Source: Anaerosolibacter carboniphilus (lineage in GTDB: Bacteria; Bacillota; Clostridia; Peptostreptococcales; Thermotaleaceae). From it: 64,000 nucleotides of DNA. The notes under the pieces are model-generated. The model was not told where the DNA came from, did not search any database, and saw only the letters and a program-made list of their open reading frames with translations. The translations under genes and the position numbers were made by a program. Where the stretch lies: positions 372,001 to 436,000 of the forward strand of contig NZ_JACHEN010000001.1 in assembly GCF_014205875.1 (NCBI RefSeq), read 5' to 3'. Below are positions 8,295 through 17,406 of the stretch, one piece after another; positions within the stretch are counted from its first letter, which is position 1; each line of letters begins with the position of its first letter.

Positions 8295-9203
8295 ATGAAA
8301 ATAGACAGGCTTCTTGGAATAATAACGATACTTTTAAATAATGAGAGAATAAAAGCAAAGGATTTAGCTGAAAAATTTGAGGTATCTATTCGCACCATTC
8401 ATCGGGACATTGAAAATATTTGTATAGCCGGTATACCAATAGTCACCTATCAAGGAGGCGGTGGAGGGATTGGCATTGCTGAGGGCTATAAATTGGACAA
8501 AAACATATTAACCAATGATGAACTGGATAATATTATAATCGGCCTGAAAAGTATTGAAAGTATATCATACAATGCCAACATCAAACTCCTTTTAGAAAAG
8601 CTATCTCCAAAACAAGGGGATATTATATCGGTTAGTAATAATATGTATATCGATTTGACTTCTTTTTATAAAATCAATCTGCCTCAAAAAATAAGCCAAT
8701 TGAAGGAAGCAATTCACAATAGCTTCGAGGTTTACTTTGATTATTTTTCTGACAAAGGGCTATCACAAAGGCACATAGAGCCCTACTTTATCACTTTCAA
8801 ATGGTCGGCATGGTATGTGTTTGGATACTGTAAATTAAGGAATGATTTTCGCCTTTTTAAGCTGAATAGAATCAGCAGTCTTAAAATAACTGATATAAAA
8901 TTTAAACTCCGGAATGTGCCTGAAGAAAGACTTAATTTGGATAACTACTTTAATAACGAAGAAAAAGTAGTAACAATGCTTATAGATCGCTGTTACGAAT
9001 ATAAAATTGTTGATCAATATGGAGTAGATTCCTATGAAATTACAGAAGATAACCGCATTAAATTCAACTTAGTTTATAGGAATCACCAATATGCAATGGA
9101 ATTTATACTTAGTCTTGGTGATAAAGTATATATTTTATCTCCAGATTCAATAATCGATGAACTGAAAACGAATTCAAAAAATATTTTGAATATGTATAAA
9201 TGA
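8295..9203 (+). CDS. YafY-like WYL-domain transcriptional regulator
   Basis: About 302 residues. The N-terminal HTH_11 (DeoR-type) domain (residues 1-60) has the recognition region AKDLAEKFEVSIRTIHRDIE. A WYL domain in the middle (about 138-215) senses a ligand, and a C-terminal WCX-like part follows. Met at 8295 is chosen over the upstream Met at 8283 because MKIDRLLGI is the usual family start. The gene is followed by a PPOX-fold flavoprotein, a common pairing. A terminator overlapping its stop codon suggests separate transcripts. Confidence 0.87.
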   Translation: MKIDRLLGIITILLNNERIKAKDLAEKFEVSIRTIHRDIENICIAGIPIVTYQGGGGGIGIAEGYKLDKNILTNDELDNIIIGLKSIESISYNANIKLLLEKLSPKQGDIISVSNNMYIDLTSFYKINLPQKISQLKEAIHNSFEVYFDYFSDKGLSQRHIEPYFITFKWSAWYVFGYCKLRNDFRLFKLNRISSLKITDIKFKLRNVPEERLNLDNYFNNEEKVVTMLIDRCYEYKIVDQYGVDSYEITEDNRIKFNLVYRNHQYAMEFILSLGDKVYILSPDSIIDELKTNSKNILNMYK

Positions 9204-9228
9204 ACATGCCATACTGTTGGCATGTTCA
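9201..9228 (+). terminator. Hairpin terminator overlapping the WYL stop codon
   Basis: Arms TGAACATGCCA and TGGCATGTTCA (9201-9211 and 9218-9228) enclose a 6-nt loop. The first TGA is the stop codon of the regulator gene. Confidence 0.7.
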
Positions 9229-9304
9229 TTATGTTATTCTGATAAAAACGAAGCACAATTTTCGAGAGGCTTATTCCAATTTATGAGAAGAGGAGGAAGG
9301 ATTT

Positions 9305-9718
9305 ATGGAAAACAGTATCAGGAAAAAGGCAATAGACATTGTTTCAAAAGCAGAAACAACGGTATTAAGTTCAATTGATGAAGGTGGGAGACCAAGGGCT
9401 GTTACGATGTCAAATATTAAAGCAGAAGGATTGGAAACAATTTGGTTTGCAACAGGAACAAGTTCTGCAAAGGTAAAGCATTATAAAGAAAATAACAAAG
9501 CAAGTGTTTGCTATAATAACGGAAACGATGGAATTACTTTAACTGGAAATATTGAAATTATTGAAGACATGAATATAAAAAATGCTTTATGGGTTGACTG
9601 GTTTACAGCTCATTTCCCTGGAGGTGCAACAGACCCTGAGTATTGTATATTAAAGTTTATCACAAAGGATGCAGTATTGTGGATAGATAATGTTTTTGGG
9701 AAATTTTCATTAGAATGA
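9305..9718 (+). CDS. Pyridoxamine 5'-phosphate oxidase-fold flavoprotein
   Basis: This 137-residue protein fits the PPOX/general-stress-protein-26-like split-barrel family: KAETTVLSSIDEGGRPRAVTMS at the N-terminus, then IWFATGTSSAKVKHYKENNKASVCY, as in FMN-binding family members. It probably binds FMN or a related flavin in the cytoplasm; the substrate is unknown. A strong ribosome site (AGAGGAGGAAGG) precedes the ATG. The upstream WYL regulator may control it. Confidence 0.82.
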   Translation: MENSIRKKAIDIVSKAETTVLSSIDEGGRPRAVTMSNIKAEGLETIWFATGTSSAKVKHYKENNKASVCYNNGNDGITLTGNIEIIEDMNIKNALWVDWFTAHFPGGATDPEYCILKFITKDAVLWIDNVFGKFSLE

Positions 9719-9828
9719 TGACTAAAACGGTTTGTGGGATTTTACATATAACGAATATACATTTTATTAACCATCCGTAGAGCAAATTCATATGATGTAG
9801 TAGTTTCATTTAAAGGAGTGGTTGATAA

Positions 9829-11142
9829 ATGATTTCATATTATAGGAATTGGCCATATCTACAAGTGCCAATATATGGTCAGCCTTATGTTTACCCCATG
9901 AGCCCAGGATATGTTTGTCCGTTTTATGATAATATGGCAACAGATTATTTAAATAGTCTATATGAAGAAGATAATGGTGAACTAGAAGATGGAGACATGA
10001 TGCGGCAGAGACCACAGGATGTCAATAGAATCATGGCACTTATTAATCAACAATTTAACAACTACTATACTGAACTTCAAAGGTATAGAATACAGAGAGT
10101 TGTAACACGTAATATTTTCAGAAATGTTGTAACCTATGTGCTGAGAAATGAAAATAAGTACACGGGAAATATTGAGCAGAGAACAAATGCAATATTTAAC
10201 GCCTATCAACGTGATAATGCACCGACTTTGGCAATTTTAAGAGGATTTGGAGTACCAAGCGATCGTATAAACCAAATCATAAGAGCGATTATACGTTTTA
10301 CCTTGGAAAATATAGGGGAACAACCAATATCAGGCTGGAGCCAATGGGAAGATCTTGGTGGGGTATTAACATCCGGTCCAGCAGTAGCTTCTTGGCAGGC
10401 TAATCGCTTGGATGTATTTGGAAGAGGACAAAATAATGCCTTATGGCATAAGTGGTGGGATGGTTCAAGGTGGAGCGATTGGGAAGACTTAGGTGGCGTA
10501 CTGACCTCAGCTCCTGCAGCAGTATCCTGGGGACCAAATAGAATTGACGTATTTGGAAGAGGACAAAACAATGCCCTATGGCACAAATGGTGGAACGGTT
10601 CAAGTTGGAGTCAATGGGAAGACTTAGGTGGCGTATTGACCTCAGACCCGGCTGTAGCATCATGGCAAGCAAATCGCTTGGATGTATTTGGAAGAGGACA
10701 AAATAATGCCTTATGGCATAAGTGGTGGGATGGTTCAAGGTGGAGCGATTGGGAAGACTTAGGTGGCGTACTAACGTCGGCTCCTGCAGCAGTATCCTGG
10801 GGACCAAATAGAATTGACGTATTTGGAAGAGGACAAAACAATAGTCTATGGCATAAATGGTGGAACGGTTCAAGTTGGAGTCAATGGGAAGACTTAGGTG
10901 GGGGAGCGATAAGCTCAGCACCAGCGGCTGCATCAACTGCACCCAATCGACTGGAAGTTTTTGCACGTGGGGGAAATAACCAATTGCTCTTTAGAACTTG
11001 GGATGGAACCAGATGGAGTGGCTGGCAGTCCCTTGGTGGAGAATTGACCTCACAACCTGCAGCAGTATCTTGGGGAGGTAATAGACTAGATGTCTTTGCA
11101 AAAGGTCAGAATAATCATCTCTGGCATATTTGGAGACCATAA
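9829..11142 (+). CDS. Repeat protein with six PLL/tectonin-like propeller blades
   Basis: 437 residues with no signal peptide. Residues 1-30 are Tyr/Pro-rich (PYVYPMSPGYVCPFY), as in some spore-coat proteins. Residues 60-160 are a helical domain I do not recognise. From about residue 165 there are six repeats of 44-46 residues of the form W-x-x-W-E-D-L-G-G...NR-x-DVFGRGQNN-x-LWHKWW. This matches the DUF346/PLL-lectin type repeats that form sugar-binding beta-propellers. Repeats 1-4 are nearly identical in pairs, repeats 5-6 are diverged. A surface or spore-coat lectin role is inferred. A terminator follows. Confidence 0.75.
   Translation: MISYYRNWPYLQVPIYGQPYVYPMSPGYVCPFYDNMATDYLNSLYEEDNGELEDGDMMRQRPQDVNRIMALINQQFNNYYTELQRYRIQRVVTRNIFRNVVTYVLRNENKYTGNIEQRTNAIFNAYQRDNAPTLAILRGFGVPSDRINQIIRAIIRFTLENIGEQPISGWSQWEDLGGVLTSGPAVASWQANRLDVFGRGQNNALWHKWWDGSRWSDWEDLGGVLTSAPAAVSWGPNRIDVFGRGQNNALWHKWWNGSSWSQWEDLGGVLTSDPAVASWQANRLDVFGRGQNNALWHKWWDGSRWSDWEDLGGVLTSAPAAVSWGPNRIDVFGRGQNNSLWHKWWNGSSWSQWEDLGGGAISSAPAAASTAPNRLEVFARGGNNQLLFRTWDGTRWSGWQSLGGELTSQPAAVSWGGNRLDVFAKGQNNHLWHIWRP
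10402..10900 (+). repeat. 270-bp higher-order tandem repeat inside the propeller gene
   Basis: The DNA encoding blades 1-2 is repeated for blades 3-4 with a period of 270 bp (for example AATCGCTTGGATGTATTTGG at 10402 and again at 10672). Base identity is close to complete, including silent positions, which indicates a recent in-frame duplication of two 45-residue blades. Confidence 0.85.
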
Positions 11143-11175
11143 CTAAAAAAGAACGATGAGTAACAATCTGAAAAC

Positions 11176-11217
11176 GATAGACTAGGCGCTTAAAAAAAGT
11201 GTTTAGTCTATCATTTT
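11176..11217 (+). terminator. Hairpin terminator after the propeller gene
   Basis: Arms GATAGACTA (11176-11184) and TAGTCTATC (11204-11212) with further partial pairing inside, followed by ATTTTT. Confidence 0.7.
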
Positions 11218-11280
11218 TGGAAATCTAAGAGGGACAAGGGGGCAGGTACATTGCCCTAGACAATGTTTGACTAGAACCTC

Positions 11281-11329
11281 TTGACAAAGGGAGAAGGCAT
11301 TCATATACTGGGACTATAAAGGTACCTTT
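11281..11329 (+). promoter_or_regulatory. Promoter and operator of the MarR gene
   Basis: TTGACA (11281-11286), a 17-bp spacer and TATACT (11304-11309) form the promoter. The palindrome AAAGGTACCTTT (11318-11329) sits at the expected transcription start. The same AAGGTACCTT core occurs twice at the MATE promoter, which implies one regulator for both. Confidence 0.75.
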
Positions 11330-11381
11330 TCGTTTGAGATTATTTCTACATTGAAATTTGAATATAGCAAAGGAGAAAAAT

Positions 11382-12044
11382 ATGAGTGATAACCAACCTG
11401 ATTTGTATGAGCAATTTGTTCGTCTGGAATGGTTGCTCCGCCGATATCAACTACAAAACTATAGGGCATATGGCCCTATGGCTGATCCACACCGAGGACA
11501 GGGGCGAGTTTTGGCTCTGTTGAAGCTGAAACCAGAGATCAGTCAGAAAGAACTCTCCGCCATTCTGGATATACGTTCCCAGTCTTTAGGGGAACTACTG
11601 ACCAAGCTGGAGCGAAGTGGATACATCACGCGCACACCTTCTGAAGCGGATCGTCGAGTTATGAATATTCGCTTGACTGATGCAGGAATGGAAGCAGCGA
11701 ATCAAAATGAACAGCAGCCTGATAACGAAAAATTGTTTGGATGCTTAAATGAAGAAGAACAGACCACATTAAGCGAATATTTGAGGCGCATTATCGACGA
11801 ATTGGAGCAGCAATTTGGAGATGATGAATTAGATTTTCGAAGAAGAGGACCCCATGATCTTTCACCGTTCGGCGGTGGCGGGTTTGACCCGCGTGTAAAT
11901 ATGTACGGTGGGCGCCCTCCTTTTGGAGGCAAAAGCTATGGTCAGGGACCCGATAGGAGAGGTGGTTGGCCTGATTTCGGAGATGGAGGCTATGGTGAGC
12001 ATCCCGATAGGAGAAGAAAGCCTAAAGATTCCGATAAAGAATGA
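11382..12044 (+). CDS. MarR family regulator with Gly/Arg-rich C-terminal tail
   Basis: About 220 residues. The winged-helix core (residues about 10-140) shows the MarR pattern: LKPEISQKELSAILDIRSQSLGELLTKLERSGYITRTPSEADRRVMNIRLTDAG in outline. The last 65 residues are unusual: rich in Gly, Arg, Asp and Pro (FGGGGFDPRVNMYGGRPPFGG and a repeat of DRRGGWPDFGDGGYG type) and probably disordered. Met at 11382 is chosen because AAGGAG lies 6 nt before it. AAGGTACCTT palindromes at its own and the MATE promoter suggest that it represses both. Confidence 0.87.
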   Translation: MSDNQPDLYEQFVRLEWLLRRYQLQNYRAYGPMADPHRGQGRVLALLKLKPEISQKELSAILDIRSQSLGELLTKLERSGYITRTPSEADRRVMNIRLTDAGMEAANQNEQQPDNEKLFGCLNEEEQTTLSEYLRRIIDELEQQFGDDELDFRRRGPHDLSPFGGGGFDPRVNMYGGRPPFGGKSYGQGPDRRGGWPDFGDGGYGEHPDRRRKPKDSDKE

Positions 12045-12230
12045 ATTCATATTTATAGCAGGAAAGACATATATGCGCTGTTCCTACCGAGTTTGGAACT
12101 GGCGCATTCTTTTTTTTATGAACTTTTGTTTATCTTTAGATAGAGCAGTTCTTCTGAAAATGGAGGGATGTTCATTTTAGCAGTAGAGATTTTCTAGTTT
12201 TTATCCTTAAAAAATAAGTTAAAAAAGTAA

Positions 12231-12278
12231 TTGACAATATATGAAGGTACCTTTATTATATAATATGAAGGTACCTTC
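12231..12278 (+). promoter_or_regulatory. MATE promoter with two AAGGTACCTT operators
   Basis: TTGACA (12231-12236), a 17-bp spacer and TATTAT (12254-12259). One palindrome, GAAGGTACCTTT (12243-12254), fills the spacer; a second, GAAGGTACCTTC (12267-12278), follows the -10 box. Centre-to-centre distance is 24 bp. This is a textbook double-operator arrangement for a MarR repressor. Confidence 0.78.
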
Positions 12279-12321
12279 TATTTATTTAATTTGGGATTTA
12301 TATGAACAAGGAGGATAAAAA

Positions 12322-13725
12322 ATGGAAAATATGGATCAGAAATCTCTATATTATCTTGAAAAAGCGCCTGTTCCTAAAGCAATTATGCATATGGTTATTC
12401 CCATGATGCTGAGCTTTATTGCTACGCTTATTTATAATATCACCGATGCCTTTTATATTGGTAAACTTGATAACACAGCCATGATGGCAGCGGTTACACT
12501 GGCATTACCGTTTTCAGCTATTTTGATGGCCCTTGGAAACCTATTTGGAGCGGGGGCGGGAACCTATGTGTCGAGACTTTTAGGTGAGGATAATGCTGAC
12601 AGAGCAAAACAAGTTTCGTCCGTGAACTTCTGGTTATCAATATTCACTGGCGCCATCTTCATGGCAATATGTCTGCCGCTGTTAACTCCCATTTTACAAC
12701 TTTTGGGAGCAAGAGGTGAGTCGTTGGTGCATACAAGAGATTATATACTGATGTTTGTCATTGGTGCTCCGCTTATTATTGCTAATTTTTCGCTGGAACA
12801 AACTGTTCGTGCAGAGGGTGCATCAACGGCATCCATGATGGGTATGTTAGCGGGTGTCATCATTAATATGGTGCTCGACCCGATATTCATTTTTTTACTG
12901 CACATGGATATCATGGGAGCAGCACTGGCATCGGTCATTGGCAATGTGATCTCTGTTGTATGGTTCATCTATTATCTACAAAAGAAAAGCACTGTTCAGA
13001 GTGTGTCAATTAAGGATTTTAAACCAAACAAAGAGATTTGCAAGAATATCTTTAAAGTTGGAATTTCAGCTTTTTTGCTTGATGGTTTTTTGGCAATTAC
13101 AAGCCTATTGTTCAATAATTTTGCCGTTCTTTACGGTGACAGTATTGTTGCAGGAGTTGGTATTTCTCAAAGAGTTGTTCAAATTGTTGACTTTATCAGT
13201 ATGAGCTTTTCAATGGGAGTCGTACCCCTTATTGCTTTTGCCTATTCGGCGAAGAATCATGAACGGCTAATGAAAATTATCAAGAAAACCACACTCTATA
13301 TGGTGGGCATTACAATGGGGCTGTCGGCAATTCTATTTGTGTTCAGAGCGCAGATCATTAGTGCCTTTAGTATTGATTCTGACGTCATTGCCATCGGTCA
13401 AATAATTCTTATGGCCCAGCTTTGCTCCACCATCTTTGCAGGACTATCTGCGCTCTTTACAGGTATCTTTCAAGCGTTTGGGAAAGGGATCCAATCCACT
13501 GTTATGTCTGTTATGAGGGGGATTGCCTTTATCCCCATCTTGATATTAGGAAATATGCTGTTTGCAGTTAATGGCATTATTTGGGCGATGACAATTTCAG
13601 AAGCGTTCGCTTGTATAGTAGGACTCTTCCTATGGTTAGGAATCAGGAAAAAGAGCTTACTGGAGATCTCAACGAAAGAAGCAGATGAGCCACAAAACCA
13701 TACCGACATCATTGTGGAACAATAA
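12322..13725 (+). CDS. MATE family multidrug efflux transporter
   Basis: A 467-residue inner-membrane antiporter with about 12 helices in two homologous halves. N-terminal MHMVIPMMLSFIATLIYNITDAFYIGKL and FGAGAGTYVSRLLGE are characteristic of the MATE DinF/NorM-type families, which export cationic drugs using an ion gradient. The start has an AAGGAGG site. The promoter carries two palindromes shared with the upstream MarR gene, so drug-inducible derepression is likely. The substrate cannot be read from the sequence. Confidence 0.92.
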   Translation: MENMDQKSLYYLEKAPVPKAIMHMVIPMMLSFIATLIYNITDAFYIGKLDNTAMMAAVTLALPFSAILMALGNLFGAGAGTYVSRLLGEDNADRAKQVSSVNFWLSIFTGAIFMAICLPLLTPILQLLGARGESLVHTRDYILMFVIGAPLIIANFSLEQTVRAEGASTASMMGMLAGVIINMVLDPIFIFLLHMDIMGAALASVIGNVISVVWFIYYLQKKSTVQSVSIKDFKPNKEICKNIFKVGISAFLLDGFLAITSLLFNNFAVLYGDSIVAGVGISQRVVQIVDFISMSFSMGVVPLIAFAYSAKNHERLMKIIKKTTLYMVGITMGLSAILFVFRAQIISAFSIDSDVIAIGQIILMAQLCSTIFAGLSALFTGIFQAFGKGIQSTVMSVMRGIAFIPILILGNMLFAVNGIIWAMTISEAFACIVGLFLWLGIRKKSLLEISTKEADEPQNHTDIIVEQ

Positions 13726-13851
13726 CTAGAATATGAACACGGATTCAAAATTAGTAAAAGTACTACAGTATTAATCTATCATTTAGGATACACCGCTATT
13801 CATCAATACGAGTAGAAGAGCAAGTCTATATAAACTTATATCTGCATGAAG

Positions 13852-13880
13852 TTTACAATCAGGTCATTTCAGACTATAAT
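13852..13880 (+). promoter_or_regulatory. Promoter of the two-component operon
   Basis: TTTACA (13852-13857), a 17-bp spacer and TATAAT (13875-13880), about 50 bp before the response-regulator start. Confidence 0.65.
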
Positions 13881-13931
13881 AAAAAAATAAATGCCAAAGA
13901 ATGTTCGCAGATACCTAGTAAGGAGATTGCT

Positions 13932-14633
13932 ATGGAAGAAAAGATATTAGTAGTTGATGATGAGAAGGGCATCGTTGATGCCATATCCTATGCGTTCCGG
14001 AGGGAAGGCTATATTGTGGAGACTGCTTATGACGGACAGGAGGCGCTTAATAAGCTTTCCATATTTTGCCCCAATGTCATAATCCTCGATGTGATGATGC
14101 CTAAGATGAGTGGTCTTGAAGTTTGCAAAAGACTGGATCATGGAAATGATATGGGAATCATTCTACTTACAGCAAAGAATGATATTGTTGATAAAGTTTT
14201 AGGTTTGGAGCTTGGTGCAGATGATTATATTACGAAACCTTTCGATATAAGAGAGTTGGTAGCCAGGACTAAATCTATACTGAGAAGATTGCAGAAAAAT
14301 TCCGAGAAACAGCAGGTTCAAAAAATTGAAATACGCGATTTGATTATAACTGCTCAACAGCGGAAAGTAATACTTTATGGGGAAGAGATTGAAATGACTC
14401 CCAAAGAATTTGATTTGCTGCTTCTTTTGCTTTCAAGTCCTGAAAGAGTATATGCAAGGGACGATCTGCTTAACCTAGTATGGGGAGTGGAATATGCGGG
14501 AGGGACAAGGACTGTCGATATTCATGTCCAGAGGTTAAGAAGCAAGCTTGGAGAGCCGTATCAAGACTTAATACAAACGGTATACGGCATAGGATATAAA
14601 GCAATAGGAGATATATATGAAAATAAGTATTAA
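13932..14633 (+). CDS. OmpR/PhoB-type response regulator
   Basis: 233 residues. The N-terminal receiver domain has the acidic pair DDE (residues 9-11), the phospho-acceptor Asp in VIILDVMMPKMSG and the Lys in DDYITKPFD. The C-terminal winged helix (about 130-228) ends with the typical YAGGTRTVDIHVQRLRSKLGEPY and TVYGIGYK. It is co-transcribed with the histidine kinase gene, which overlaps it by 17 nt. Targets are unknown; the three lipoprotein genes downstream are candidates. Confidence 0.93.
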   Translation: MEEKILVVDDEKGIVDAISYAFRREGYIVETAYDGQEALNKLSIFCPNVIILDVMMPKMSGLEVCKRLDHGNDMGIILLTAKNDIVDKVLGLELGADDYITKPFDIRELVARTKSILRRLQKNSEKQQVQKIEIRDLIITAQQRKVILYGEEIEMTPKEFDLLLLLLSSPERVYARDDLLNLVWGVEYAGGTRTVDIHVQRLRSKLGEPYQDLIQTVYGIGYKAIGDIYENKY

Positions 14634-16068
14634 AATAAAATTCAGTGCATTCCTTGTATTACTTTTACTCTCTACGGTAAGTATCCTTAGTATTTTCGTG
14701 CTGCAGGGGATACGAAATAACCAGAAAAGCCAGTATGAAAATTATCTTATACAGCAGGGCGAAATTGCGAGCAATTATATAAAACAAACTTATCTAATGG
14801 AATCTATAAAAGATTCTGGAAGTTTTCTCGATGAACGGTCTCAAGAGCTTGTAAAACGGTTTGAGATGATGAGCGGAATGCATGTTGTACTTTATAATAT
14901 GTCAGGTAAAGAAATAGCTAATTCCAGACCTGCTGCCAGAACAACGGATGTAAGCAAATTACTTGAATATGCCTTACAAGATAAAATCACTTACCTAGAA
15001 GAAGGAAATAATATCATTTTTCTTTCTCCCCTCCATCATACAAGCAAACAGATTGGTGTAATCGCATTTAGCTATCCGACTGAGAGAGAAAAGATATTTT
15101 ATACCCGAATAAAATATCTTTTCTTATATGTAGGTATTTTGGTTTTCGCCATTTGTTTCATATGTGGATATCTGTATGTTCATCCCTTGGCACAAGGAAT
15201 TTTAAAATTGAAGAATACTGCCCGAAGAATTGAGGAAGGAAACTATGCTGATATTGTCCAGTTAAATAGAAATGACGAACTAGGCGAATTAAGTAAAGCT
15301 ATCTATTTTATGGGGTTTGAAATAAAAAGAAATGTGGATGCAATGAAAAAAGAAGAAAATAAACTCAAGTTGGCAGTAGAAAAACTTGAATTTCTCGGAA
15401 AACAACAAAAACAGTTTATAGGGAATGTTACACATGAATTTAAAACGCCTCTTACTGTAATTAAAGCCTATGCCGATCTAATAGCCATGTATCCTGATGA
15501 TTCGAAACTGATGAGAGAGGCGAAAGAAAATATAGATAAAGAAGTCCAGCGTTTATCTGATATGGTAGAAAAGGTGCTTGCATTATCGGCTTTGGAAAAA
15601 TATGATTTTGAATTGCGAAAAGAAGAGATAGATATTTATGAGGTACTAAACGATATTTGTGAGCGCATGAAGGGAAAAATTCAAAAATATGGGTTGTGTT
15701 TACATACCAACCTTAAGCATCACAGGATTATGGCAGATAAGGAAAGCCTTATGCAAATATTTATTAACCTTATAGATAATGCCATTAAGTATAACCGCCC
15801 CAATGGAGAAATATGGATTGATTGTAGCGAGAAGGAAGACAGTTTATGTATTTATGTAAGAAACACAGGGATTGGAATTCCGATAGATGCAAGAGATAAA
15901 ATATTCGAACCTTTCTATACGGTAAACAAAGACCGCTCACGCCAATCAGGAAGTACTGGATTGGGGTTGGCCCTTGTTAACAACCTTGTCCAAAGGCAGG
16001 GAGGAACCATCATGCTCCTGGATATAGAAGAAGAGGGAGCCGCTTTTGAAATTAAGTTTCCAATTTAA
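14617..16068 (+). CDS. Sensor histidine kinase
   Basis: 483 residues. Helix TM1 (about 8-28), an extracytoplasmic sensor of about 135 residues, TM2 (about 165-187), then a HAMP linker. The HisKA box GNVTHEFKTPLTVIKAYADL carries the phospho-acceptor His. The HATPase domain has the N box (NLIDNAIKYN), G1 (VRNTGIGIP), F box (IFEPFY) and G2 (GSTGLGLALV). The sensor domain shows no recognisable ligand motif. It pairs with the overlapping response regulator. Confidence 0.93.
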   Translation: MKISIKIKFSAFLVLLLLSTVSILSIFVLQGIRNNQKSQYENYLIQQGEIASNYIKQTYLMESIKDSGSFLDERSQELVKRFEMMSGMHVVLYNMSGKEIANSRPAARTTDVSKLLEYALQDKITYLEEGNNIIFLSPLHHTSKQIGVIAFSYPTEREKIFYTRIKYLFLYVGILVFAICFICGYLYVHPLAQGILKLKNTARRIEEGNYADIVQLNRNDELGELSKAIYFMGFEIKRNVDAMKKEENKLKLAVEKLEFLGKQQKQFIGNVTHEFKTPLTVIKAYADLIAMYPDDSKLMREAKENIDKEVQRLSDMVEKVLALSALEKYDFELRKEEIDIYEVLNDICERMKGKIQKYGLCLHTNLKHHRIMADKESLMQIFINLIDNAIKYNRPNGEIWIDCSEKEDSLCIYVRNTGIGIPIDARDKIFEPFYTVNKDRSRQSGSTGLGLALVNNLVQRQGGTIMLLDIEEEGAAFEIKFPI

Positions 16069-16159
16069 TAAAATTGTTTACAACTTTGAAATAAGTGTTA
16101 ATACTATGGAAAATTTTATTTTATAGAATCATCTTATAAAATAAAATGGAGGTGAAAAC

Positions 16160-17290
16160 ATGAACAAATTATTAAAGCATATAGGTTGCATAGCATTATT
16201 ATTAATCCTTATAGTATCCAGCGGCTGCAGTGCTAAGACAGCGGAGCGAGAGGAGATAAATAGTGACGGTAAAAAAATTACAATTTTAAATACAAAGACT
16301 CCCTTGCAAACAGAAAATGCAGCGTTAGGCAATGATTTTGAGGTTGAAAAAATTGACAGATATGAAGGGATAAGAGGAGAAGACTGGCTTACTGAGGATG
16401 TCATTCTAATCACTAAGGAAAACACAGAATTGGATCCTATTTTCGTGTCGGATCAAATGAGCAATATTAGAAATCTATATTCTTATAATCTAAAATCAAA
16501 AGAAGAAAAAAATATTCTTAAAGAAACCGAATTTTTATGGAGACCTATTGTTTCTCCGGATAGGAAACACATATTTTCTGAGAAATTTGAACCTGACAAA
16601 TATACTGGTCTTATTTTGGATATAGAGGGCAATGTGAAAACAGCAATCGAATCAGATGCTGCAACAGGGCTTGGATTCTCTCTCAATAGTGGGAGGTGGG
16701 TAGATAATGAAGAAGTCATCATCCCATCCTCGAATGAGGGGGTATACCTTATCGATGTGGATTCAAATATATCAAAAATTGAAGGTATCGGGAGAATGCA
16801 GACAGATGATGCTGTTAAAGTAGGAGATAAAATATACTATGTATCTGTTGAAAAAGAACTTGTAGCATATGATACAAACACAAAACAGCGGGAAGTAATT
16901 AAAGACAACGTGCTTAACTTTGAACTATCTCCCCACAAAGATACGTTTGCAATTGAAAAAAAGGTAAGTGCAAACCGAACGGAATTAGTTTTGATAGATC
17001 TTGACGGAAATGAAAAAGCGACACTCTTGGAAGCTAAATTAATTTTTGGACTCAGCTGGTCACCTGATCAAAGCAAGCTTGCCTATCTTATTACGTCTGA
17101 AGATGAGAGTAAGAGCGGATTGTATGTGATGGATCTGGCAAGTGAAAGAAGTCTTTATGTTTCCCGTGATTTTATAAACATTGACGGTGGCCTAAAATGG
17201 AGCCCGTCAAGCAAAAAAATTCTTGCAAGTATTGGCGAAGTAAAAGATATGAAAGTAATAGATAACACCTATGTTATATCATTAAAGTGA
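16160..17290 (+). CDS. Lipoprotein with TolB-like beta-propeller character
   Basis: 376 residues. The N-terminus is a lipoprotein signal peptide ending in the lipobox SSGC, so the protein is probably anchored outside the membrane. The rest has repeated short strands of the kind LSPHKDTFAIEKK and LSWSPDQSKLAYLI, resembling WD40-like/TolB propeller repeats. The C-terminal WSPSSKKILASIG fits the same pattern. It follows the two-component operon by 91 bp with a GGAGGTG ribosome site. It could be a target or accessory sensor of that system (inference). Confidence 0.7.
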   Translation: MNKLLKHIGCIALLLILIVSSGCSAKTAEREEINSDGKKITILNTKTPLQTENAALGNDFEVEKIDRYEGIRGEDWLTEDVILITKENTELDPIFVSDQMSNIRNLYSYNLKSKEEKNILKETEFLWRPIVSPDRKHIFSEKFEPDKYTGLILDIEGNVKTAIESDAATGLGFSLNSGRWVDNEEVIIPSSNEGVYLIDVDSNISKIEGIGRMQTDDAVKVGDKIYYVSVEKELVAYDTNTKQREVIKDNVLNFELSPHKDTFAIEKKVSANRTELVLIDLDGNEKATLLEAKLIFGLSWSPDQSKLAYLITSEDESKSGLYVMDLASERSLYVSRDFINIDGGLKWSPSSKKILASIGEVKDMKVIDNTYVISLK

Positions 17291-17406
17291 TCAGGAAGTT
17301 TTCCATAAGTCAGCATACCATGTTAAGTATTGGCTTTGTTTAAGAAAGATGTATTGTATGCAAAGTGTAGGATAATCGAAAACAATATCATATGGGAGGA
17401 TTAAAA

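Noticed and set aside
10206-10966. Three long minus-strand ORFs opposite the propeller repeats
   Set aside because: They mirror the repeated, codon-biased plus-strand gene, have no ribosome sites and repeat with the same period. They are shadows.
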